NCBI GenBank assembly: GCA_020845455.1
Contig: JADLFO010000176.1
Location: 1-64,000, forward strand
Source of the DNA: Caldilineaceae bacterium
GTDB lineage: Bacteria > Chloroflexota > Anaerolineae > Caldilineales > Caldilineaceae
Length of the DNA stretch: 64,000 nt
Direction of reading: 5' to 3'
Shown here piece by piece: positions 63,794-64,000 of the stretch. Each line of letters begins with the position of its first letter. Positions within the stretch are counted from its first letter, which is position 1. The notes under the pieces were generated by a model that worked only from the letters and a program-made list of their open reading frames with translations, was not told the origin of the DNA and searched no databases. Made by a program: the position numbers and the translations under genes.

Positions 63794-63841
63794 TACCGAA
63801 CGGTCGGTAGCCATTATAGAGGCGGCATCCAAATCCGTCAA
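63794..63841 (-). promoter_or_regulatory. Promoter TTGACG-N17-TATAAT with downstream TetR-type operator
   Basis: Minus strand -35 63841-63836, -10 63818-63813; operator TACCGAACGGTCGGTA 63794-63809 (14/16 palindromic). Confidence 0.8.
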
Positions 63842-63870
63842 TTTTGCGCTCCCACCGGCGCAAAGACATG

Positions 63871-63906
63871 AAAAAAGTGGCCGGCGCTTGTGCAAGCGCC
63901 GGCCAC
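63871..63906 (-). terminator. Intrinsic terminator of the minus-strand gene entering from the right edge
   Basis: 14-bp perfect stem GTGGCCGGCGCTTG/CAAGCGCCGGCCAC, then T6 on the minus strand. Confidence 0.88.
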
Positions 63907-63928
63907 AACCCTGCATAGATTCATCTGC

Positions 63929-64000
63929 CTAGCTGCCGGGCGGCGTCTCCTCTTCAGAGACGGGCGAGGCAGTCGGCTCAAATAGCGGAGACGACGACTC
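63929..64000 (-). CDS. C-terminus of a gene extending beyond the window (acidic low-complexity tail)
   Basis: Minus-strand frame ...ESSSPLFEPTASPVSEEETPPGS*, stop at 63929, just before the terminator. Confidence 0.55.
   Translation of the reverse strand, partial: ESSSPLFEPTASPVSEEETPPGS

Overview
This is a 64-kb, GC-rich, densely coded bacterial chromosomal segment. Gene content and divergence suggest a Chloroflexota-like lineage, but that is inference only. I see no rRNA, tRNA, CRISPR array, transposon or prophage. Major blocks: (1) a large aromatic amino acid operon, pheA-aroF-aroF-tyrA-aroA-aroE-trpB-trpA (about 2.07-10.6 kb). It is preceded by a 400-nt leader with a good promoter, a Trp/Phe/Tyr-rich leader ORF, a strong intrinsic terminator and an 8-nt perfect competing pairing, so it looks like a multi-aromatic transcription attenuator. 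(2) A DNA repair / envelope / glycosyltransferase run: DinG-type exonuclease-helicase, ResB-like, uridine kinase, GTs, a PD-(D/E)XK nuclease and RecJ. (3) A translationally coupled pair: a beta-propeller sensor fused through a TM helix to an AAA/STAND-like ATPase, followed by a stand-alone ATPase. This is the best candidate for an undescribed system. (4) A MocR-type regulator, BCAT, methyltransferase and AzlCD locus, with phased repeats in the MocR promoter. (5) RNase J, FtsK (with an SOS-box-like operator), LolA-like, MFS and histidine kinase genes. (6) A corrinoid-activation-like protein (RACo/DUF4445) with a homocysteine methyltransferase and an AP-superfamily phosphatase. (7) pncB, CBS/Usp proteins, a DHOD-like protein, pyruvate:ferredoxin oxidoreductase, CBS-ACT, and a TetR regulator with a membrane protein and a clear operator. 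A cross-cutting oddity is recurrent 12-15 bp short tandem duplications located in intergenic gaps or at gene starts.
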